Positions 58,850 to 64,000 of a DNA stretch of 64,000 nucleotides are shown piece by piece (the first letter of the stretch is position 1; every line of letters starts with the position of its first letter). The stretch is taken from positions 38,165-102,164 of the forward strand of contig NZ_JQBH01000005.1 in assembly GCF_001438695.1 (NCBI RefSeq), given 5' to 3'. A program made the position numbers and the translations under genes. The stretch comes from Fructobacillus fructosus KCTC 3544. Its GTDB lineage: Bacteria > Bacillota > Bacilli > Lactobacillales > Lactobacillaceae. The notes beneath the pieces are model-generated. The model did no database searches, was not told the DNA's origin, and worked only from the letters and a program-made list of their open reading frames with translations.

Positions 58850-59323
58850 ATGCCGGTACGAGGATTTGAAGTTGTCACAAAATATGAAGAGGCAGGGTTG
58901 AACTTACCAAAGCGTTCCACGATGTTAGCTGCGGGCTATGACTTTGAAGCTGCAGAAGATAAAGTCATTCCTGCATGTGGCCTGCAAGAGTCACTGAAGC
59001 CGGTCCTAGTGTCAACTGGAATCAAAGCGTACATGCAAGAAGGTGAGTACTTGCAGCTAGTATCCCGTTCCTCTGGTCCCATCAAGAAAAAGTTGATGAT
59101 GCCAAACGGTGTGGGTGTAGTCGATGCTGACTATTACAATAACGAAAAGAATGAAGGCGAAATTTTCTTCCAGTTCTTGAATTTTGGGGATGAAGATTTA
59201 CAGATTAAGAAAGGCGACCGGATTGGCCAGGGACTTTTCTTGCCGTTTTTGTTAGCGGACCAAGATGCAGATGACATCAAGATTGTCCGTGCCGGCGGTT
59301 TTGGATCAACGGGGGAGGCCTAA
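58850..59323 (+). CDS. dut: dUTPase-like protein (deoxyuridine 5'-triphosphate nucleotidohydrolase)
   Basis: Converts dUTP to dUMP and diphosphate, keeping uracil out of DNA. 157 residues with five dUTPase motifs in order: AAGYDFEA, SRSSG, NGVGVVDADYYNNEKNEG, KGDRIGQGLF and C-terminal RAGGFGSTG. RBS AAGAAGGGA. Motif III has an insertion (YYNNEKNEG) common in the Gram-positive group. The radA start lies 3 nt beyond the stop codon, so they are an operon with dUTPase upstream of the repair ATPase, as in other Lactobacillales. Confidence 0.95.
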   Translation: MPVRGFEVVTKYEEAGLNLPKRSTMLAAGYDFEAAEDKVIPACGLQESLKPVLVSTGIKAYMQEGEYLQLVSRSSGPIKKKLMMPNGVGVVDADYYNNEKNEGEIFFQFLNFGDEDLQIKKGDRIGQGLFLPFLLADQDADDIKIVRAGGFGSTGEA

Positions 59324-59326
59324 TTC

Positions 59327-60694
59327 GTGGCCAAGACGAAAACACAATTTATTTGTTCGAACTGTGACTTTATTTCAGCGCGCTACTTGGGTCGCTGCCC
59401 AAACTGCGGTGAGTGGGGGACTTTTGTTGAAGAAAAAATTCAGCCGGAAACTCAATCTCGAAAATCGCGAGTTGGGCTAGACGGTAAAGCAGCTAAAGTT
59501 CAAAAAATTAACCAAGTTTCGCTGGAAGAAACACCGAAAGTCGCCACGAATCTTCAAGAATTAAACCGTGTGCTTGGCGGTGGTGTGGTTGCTGGTACCC
59601 TTGTTTTGATTGGGGGCGATCCCGGAATTGGGAAGTCCACGCTCCTGTTACAGGTGTCTGGACAGTTGGCTAACCATGGCAAAGTCCTTTACGTGACGGG
59701 AGAAGAATCCGCCACACAGGTTAAGATGCGGGCGGACCGGTTGGAAGTTGGTGGGGAAGACTTTTACCTTTATCCCGAAACGGATATGGAGGCAATCAAG
59801 AAACAGGTGGAAGAACTGAAGCCGAACTTCTTAGTCATTGATTCCGTTCAGACGATGCAGGAACCGGATTTGACATCGCCGATTGGTTCGGTGGCGCAGA
59901 TTCGAGAAGTCACGGCGGACCTGTTACAAATTGCAAAGACAAACAACATTTCCATTTTCATTGTTGGTCACGTAACGAAGGGCGGCGCCATCGCTGGTCC
60001 AAAGATTTTGGAACACATGGTCGATACAGTTCTATACTTTGAGGGCGATCGGCACTACAAATACCGTATCTTGCGGGCCGTCAAAAACCGTTTTGGTGCA
60101 ACGAACGAACTAGGAATCTTTGAAATGCGCGATAAGGGATTGGCTGAAGTGGCCAATCCTTCGGAAATTTTCTTGGAAGAACGGTTGGCGGGAGCGACTG
60201 GCTCTGCCATCGTCGCGACTTTGGAAGGGGAACGACCCATCCTGGTTGAACTGCAGGCCTTAGTCACACCATCGGTCTTTGGAAATGCGCAGCGAACGGC
60301 CACTGGTTTGGACCGTAACCGGGTATCCCTGATTATGGCGGTTTTGGAAAAACGGGCTAACCTGTTGTTGCAAAATCAGGATGCTTATTTGAAAGCGGCT
60401 GGGGGTGTGAAACTGGATGAACCAGCCATTGACTTGGCGATTGCCGTGGCGATTGCCTCTTCCTATCAGGATAAGGAGTCACCGGCATCGGATGTTTTCA
60501 TCGGTGAACTGGGGTTGACTGGTGAAGTTCGTTCGGTCACTGATTTGGAAGGCCGTTTGAAGGAAGCGCGGAAACTTGGCTTTTCCAGGGCGGTGGTTCC
60601 CAAAAACAATTTAGGCGGAGTCAACGTGCCGGATGGCTTAAAGGTCATCGGGGTCTCCACGATTAAGGAAGCCTTGCAACTTGCCCTTGGTTGA
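59327..60694 (+). CDS. radA: DNA repair protein RadA (Sms)
   Basis: 455 residues from GTG 59327, RBS GGGGGAGG within the end of dut. N-terminal zinc finger [18 protein letters not shown], RecA-like domain with Walker [10 protein letters not shown] near 100 and the RadA motif KNRFG near 255, C-terminal Lon-like (P-domain) part with [14 protein letters not shown]. RadA is a branch-migration helicase in recombination and repair. It is followed by a weak hairpin region and the gltX promoter (TATACT near 60747). Confidence 0.96.
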   Translation: MAKTKTQFICSNCDFISARYLGRCPNCGEWGTFVEEKIQPETQSRKSRVGLDGKAAKVQKINQVSLEETPKVATNLQELNRVLGGGVVAGTLVLIGGDPGIGKSTLLLQVSGQLANHGKVLYVTGEESATQVKMRADRLEVGGEDFYLYPETDMEAIKKQVEELKPNFLVIDSVQTMQEPDLTSPIGSVAQIREVTADLLQIAKTNNISIFIVGHVTKGGAIAGPKILEHMVDTVLYFEGDRHYKYRILRAVKNRFGATNELGIFEMRDKGLAEVANPSEIFLEERLAGATGSAIVATLEGERPILVELQALVTPSVFGNAQRTATGLDRNRVSLIMAVLEKRANLLLQNQDAYLKAAGGVKLDEPAIDLAIAVAIASSYQDKESPASDVFIGELGLTGEVRSVTDLEGRLKEARKLGFSRAVVPKNNLGGVNVPDGLKVIGVSTIKEALQLALG

Positions 60695-60795
60695 GAAACC
60701 CGGTAAAGTCGGGGATTCGACTGAAAAGACGGCCTTTTTGTTGTATACTAATTAAGAGAAATTTTCAGCTAAGCTGACTTAGGAGAAAAGAATTC

Positions 60796-62292
60796 ATGAC
60801 AGACGACTTTCGTGTCCGCTATGCCCCATCACCAACGGGCTACTTGCATATTGGAAACGCCCGTACGGCGCTGTTTAACTGGCTTTTTGCACGTCATTAC
60901 AACGGTACTTTTGTGATTCGTATCGAAGATACTGACGCTGCCAGAAACATTGCTGACGGGGAAAAGTCCCAACTCGATAACTTAAAGTGGTTGGGCTTGG
61001 ACTGGGACGAATCACCAGAAAACCCTGGTGAATACGGTCCTTACCGCCAATCAGAACGTAACGAACAGGGAATTTACCAACCCTACATCGATGATTTGTT
61101 GAAGCGTGGTTTGGCTTACAAGTCCTACAAGACTTCAGAGCAATTGAAGGCTGAACGTGAAGCGCAACAGGCGGCTAAGCAGGCTCCTCACTATGTGTAC
61201 GAATACGAGGGAATGTCACAAGAAGAGCGTGAAGCTGAATACGCTAAGTATGAAGCGCAGGGATTGAAGCCCGTTGTTCGGATTCGTGTGCCTGAAGAAA
61301 AGGTTTACGAATGGGACGACATCGTTAAGGGACACATTTCCATTGGTGGAAAAGAAGTTGGTGGCGATTGGGTTATCCAAAAAGCTGATGGTATGCCAAC
61401 GTACAACTTTGCGGTTGTGGTTGATGACCACTTGATGAAAATTTCGCACGTTTTGCGTGGGGATGATCACGTGTCGAACACGCCAAAGCAAATGATGGTT
61501 TACGATGCCTTTGGTTGGGATATTCCAAAGTTCGGGCACATGGCCCTAATCATCAACGCAGCAACTGGTAAGAAGTTGTCTAAGCGTGATAACGATGTTC
61601 TGCAGTTCGTGGAGCAGTACCGCGAATTGGGTTACCAACCTGAAGCCCTTGATAATTTCATTGGTTTGCTTGGTTGGTCACCAAAGGGTGAGGATGAAAT
61701 CTTCTCCCTTGAAGAATTTAAGAACATGTTTGACGAGCACCGTTTGTCAAAAGCAAACGCTAAGTTCGATCAAAAGAAGCTGGAGTGGATTAACAACCAG
61801 TGGATTCGTCGCGAAAAAGATAAGATTATGCCACAACTGATTGATGAATTGGTCAAGGCCGGTTTTATCACGGAAGATGAGGCAAAGGCTAAGCACGATT
61901 GGTTAGTCCAAGCCATTGACGTTGCCGGAGTAGATGGTATTTCTTACACTCGTCAAATTGTTGATTTGATGCGTGAACCTTTCTTCCAATTGGGTGAAAT
62001 CACGGATGAAATGACGGATTACCTCACGTCAGAAGCCGGTCAAAAGGTCTTGGCTGCTTGGAATGATGCGTACCGTGCACTGCCTGACGATACTGATGCA
62101 GACACCTACATGAAGACGATTCGTGCTATTCAAAACGACTTGGAAATCAAGGGACGTGATCTTTGGAACCCAATCCGAATTGCCACAACCCATCAGATTC
62201 AAGGTCCCAACTTGCCAGAATTGCTTGTTCTTTTAGATAAGGAAGAAGTACTGAAGACAATGGATGACGTTATCGCTAAGTATCAGGGGTAA
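60796..62292 (+). CDS. gltX: Glutamyl-tRNA synthetase
   Basis: 498 residues, class I. HIGH motif as HIGNART (18-24) after FRVRYAPSPTGYLHIG; KMSKS motif as KKLSKRDNDV near 255. Complete catalytic and anticodon-binding regions, discriminating or non-discriminating form not decided; in Gram-positives without GlnRS it charges tRNA(Gln) also. RBS TAGGAGAA. Own terminator, and cysS follows with its own promoter. Confidence 0.97.
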   Translation: MTDDFRVRYAPSPTGYLHIGNARTALFNWLFARHYNGTFVIRIEDTDAARNIADGEKSQLDNLKWLGLDWDESPENPGEYGPYRQSERNEQGIYQPYIDDLLKRGLAYKSYKTSEQLKAEREAQQAAKQAPHYVYEYEGMSQEEREAEYAKYEAQGLKPVVRIRVPEEKVYEWDDIVKGHISIGGKEVGGDWVIQKADGMPTYNFAVVVDDHLMKISHVLRGDDHVSNTPKQMMVYDAFGWDIPKFGHMALIINAATGKKLSKRDNDVLQFVEQYRELGYQPEALDNFIGLLGWSPKGEDEIFSLEEFKNMFDEHRLSKANAKFDQKKLEWINNQWIRREKDKIMPQLIDELVKAGFITEDEAKAKHDWLVQAIDVAGVDGISYTRQIVDLMREPFFQLGEITDEMTDYLTSEAGQKVLAAWNDAYRALPDDTDADTYMKTIRAIQNDLEIKGRDLWNPIRIATTHQIQGPNLPELLVLLDKEEVLKTMDDVIAKYQG

Positions 62293-62301
62293 TCATCACA
62301 T

Positions 62302-62332
62302 AAAAGCGAGAGCCGGTTGGTTCTCGCTTTTT
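62302..62332 (+). terminator. Terminator after gltX
   Basis: AAAAGCGAGA (62302-62311) / TCTCGCTTTT (62322-62331); the -10 box TATAAT of cysS directly follows. Confidence 0.9.
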
Positions 62333-62370
62333 GTTATAATTAAGAAAAAAGTCGAAAAGGAAGCAGAAGC

Positions 62371-63777
62371 ATGCAAAGTGTCTACAACACCTATAGTTTG
62401 GAAAAAGAGATCTTTTCACCAATCGAACCCGGCAAGGTGCGCATGTATCTCTGTGGACCAACGGTATACAACTACATCCACATTGGGAATGCTCGTTCTT
62501 CCGTGGCCTTTGACACCATTCGGAAATATTTGGAATGGCGGGGTTATGACGTAAATTTTGTCTCAAACTTTACGGATTTGGGTGACAAAGTCATTGCTCA
62601 GGGTGAAAAGGAAGGCTTAACTGAGGAAGAAGTGGCTGACAAATACGCCGATGCCTTTTTGGAAGACGTAGCGGCTTTGAATGTGGAGGCAGCGACTAGT
62701 CGGCCACGTGCCACACAATATATGGAAGAAATGGTTCACTTCGTCGAAAAATTAATGGCGGAAGGGATGGCCTACGAGGTCAACGGCAACGTCTATTTCC
62801 GGACGAATCAGTTTAAAAATTACGCCGTGTTATCGCACCAAAACATGGACGAATTAAAAAAGAACGCTGCCGGCCGTCTGGATGGGGATGACCAGGAAGA
62901 AAAGGAAAACCCAACTGACTTTGCTCTCTGGAAGAAAGAGGTCCGTGAGAATGTCACTTCCTGGCCATCGCCATGGGGACCAGGACGCCCAGGGTGGCAC
63001 CTGGAGTGTTCAGTAATGAACGACGTTCTCTTGGGTGAAACCATTGATATTCATGCGGGCGGCATTGACCTGGTCTTTCCACACCATACGAATGAGTTGG
63101 CCCAGTCTGAGTCTTACCATGGCAAGACGTTCGTCAACTACTGGTTGCATAATGGCTTTGTGAACATTAACGACGAGAAAATGTCCAAATCGCTGGGGAA
63201 TTTCGTAACGATTCATGACTTGTTGCAAGATCCCTCCATCGACCCTCAGGGATTGCGGTATTTCTTAGCCAAAACACAGTACCGCCGTCCAGTCGCTTAT
63301 TCTCGCGCACGTTTGGATCAGGCTCAGCAGGAATTAACAAAAATTTACCGGACGATGCGGGCCGTGGCTAAGAAAGCTGGAAATACGGGGGAGGTGTCTG
63401 CCGACTTAGCGGAGCAGGTGCACTTGTTGGAGGAGCGGTTTATTGGCGCGATGGATGACGACTTTGGGGTGGAGAACGCACTAACGGTTGTCTTTGAAGC
63501 GCTGACTTTGGCAAACCGTTCGCTTGAAGCAGGTGAATCAGCAGCGGGATTGCAACTGATTGAAAACCACCTGCAAAACTGGCTGCATATTTTTGGAATT
63601 GATCATTTTGAGGAAGAGCATCAGTTATCGGACGAAGTAAAGCGACTTTTGGAGCATAGGGCACAAGCACGCAAGGAAAAGGACTTCGCGTTATCCGATG
63701 AGTTGCGTGATGCCTTAAGGGAAAACGGAATAGCTGTCAAAGATGGTCGCGATGGTCAAATCATTGAATGGTTATAA
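62371..63777 (+). CDS. cysS: Cysteinyl-tRNA synthetase
   Basis: 468 residues, class I. Zinc ligands and HIGH motif in MYLCGPTVYNYIHIGNARS, the second zinc region WHLECSVMN and HAGGIDLVFPHHTNE, and KMSKS as KMSKSLGN near 270. C-terminal anticodon-binding part ends DGRDGQIIEWL. RBS AAAAGGAAG. In Firmicutes it often precedes mrnC and rlmB; here a terminator and a strong promoter follow instead, so the usual cluster is not kept. Confidence 0.97.
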   Translation: MQSVYNTYSLEKEIFSPIEPGKVRMYLCGPTVYNYIHIGNARSSVAFDTIRKYLEWRGYDVNFVSNFTDLGDKVIAQGEKEGLTEEEVADKYADAFLEDVAALNVEAATSRPRATQYMEEMVHFVEKLMAEGMAYEVNGNVYFRTNQFKNYAVLSHQNMDELKKNAAGRLDGDDQEEKENPTDFALWKKEVRENVTSWPSPWGPGRPGWHLECSVMNDVLLGETIDIHAGGIDLVFPHHTNELAQSESYHGKTFVNYWLHNGFVNINDEKMSKSLGNFVTIHDLLQDPSIDPQGLRYFLAKTQYRRPVAYSRARLDQAQQELTKIYRTMRAVAKKAGNTGEVSADLAEQVHLLEERFIGAMDDDFGVENALTVVFEALTLANRSLEAGESAAGLQLIENHLQNWLHIFGIDHFEEEHQLSDEVKRLLEHRAQARKEKDFALSDELRDALRENGIAVKDGRDGQIIEWL

Positions 63778-63810
63778 AATAACGAACAATTTGATGTGAA
63801 TGCCAAAAAT

Positions 63811-63845
63811 AAAAAGCTGAGAAACGAATGTTTCTCAGCTTTTTA
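63811..63845 (+). terminator. Terminator after cysS
   Basis: 15-bp stem AAAAAGCTGAGAAAC (63811-63825), loop GAAT, complement to 63844. Confidence 0.93.
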
Positions 63846-63895
63846 AATGGTATAACAGATGAATTATGATTTGTTTGTTTTTTTGAAAAAAAGCA

Positions 63896-63924
63896 TTGAC
63901 CAAGAGGAAGAAAGTCAGTATACT
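63896..63924 (+). promoter_or_regulatory. Strong promoter, probably of an rRNA or tRNA operon beyond the window
   Basis: TTGACC (63896-63901), 17-bp spacer, TATACT (63919-63924), preceded by AT-rich sequence that could act as an UP element. The start of the transcript has a hairpin TCCTT-GCG-AAGGA. A second TTGAC lies at 63996-64000, suggesting tandem P1/P2 promoters as in rRNA operons. Confidence 0.7.
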
Positions 63925-64000
63925 AATTATTGTTCCTTGCGAAGGACAAGCGCTTCGGCAAAGGTCGAAGGGCAAGAAAACTCAATAAAAAGTAGTTGAC

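Noticed and set aside
1..64000. CRISPR arrays, IS elements, replication origin
   Set aside because: No regularly spaced direct repeats, no transposase motifs and no DnaA-box cluster were seen, despite dnaC and rplI, which lie near the origin in some genomes.

Overview
The window reads as chromosome of a heterofermentative lactic acid bacterium of the former Leuconostocaceae (now Lactobacillaceae). The pointers are a phosphoketolase, a 486-residue glucose-6-phosphate dehydrogenase with the length and motifs of the Leuconostoc mesenteroides enzyme, an oppDFBCA operon, ClpL and WalRK-HtrA. Base composition looks moderate rather than very AT-rich, which would suit Fructobacillus better than most Leuconostoc, but the genus is inferred. 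There is no prophage, transposase or CRISPR array.

Layout. 0-8.7 kb: the end of a large surface protein, a coiled-coil protein, a small XRE regulator with an SOS-like box, a MacB-type ABC exporter, an HD phosphohydrolase, a TetR-SDR operon and a CadD-family transporter. 8.7-14.5 kb: zwf, an MFS-NhaC pair and rpsF-ssb-rpsR. 14.6-17.1 kb: an AT-richer island of small or unrecognised genes on both strands, with several ORFs of 17-57 codons that have good ribosome binding sites and a possible small RNA. 17.2-22.7 kb: gdpP-rplI-dnaC, then divergent ybaK and gntR. 22.9-34.3 kb: phosphoketolase, HAD phosphatase, prs, walRK, htrA, deoxynucleoside kinase, nucleoside hydrolase and a ferredoxin/thioredoxin-reductase-like flavoprotein. 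34.5-39.1 kb: a LysM peptidoglycan hydrolase, a membrane-anchored XRE protein, tRNA-Lys(CUU), a VOC-like protein and an ABC-F protein. 39.2-46.5 kb: an MFS protein and oppDFBCA. 46.6-49.8 kb: prfC, a type I toxin-antitoxin locus, a small membrane protein, and a tetrahydrofolate riboswitch ahead of folT. 49.8-55.8 kb: yczE-like gene, rlmD-type methyltransferase, DUF998 protein, and a divergent HTH regulator followed by clpL. 55.9-64 kb: LysR with a YeiH-type transporter, a decayed stretch, GNAT, dut-radA, gltX, cysS, and a strong promoter at the edge that probably serves a stable RNA operon.

The genes together cover pentose-phosphate/phosphoketolase metabolism (zwf makes NADPH and feeds xpk, prs draws off ribose-5-phosphate), replication and translation (dnaC, ssb, ribosomal proteins, prfC, gltX, cysS), envelope homeostasis (walRK, htrA, LysM hydrolase, gdpP) and peptide and folate uptake.

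The most interesting non-coding signals are: the type I toxin locus with an overlapping 19-codon leader ORF; two tandem overlapping palindromes between clpL's regulator and the DUF998 gene; a pair of related palindromes flanking gntR; several genes whose -10 box is only 6-7 nt from the start codon, predicting leaderless mRNAs; and the small-ORF island bounded by an inverted 11-mer.
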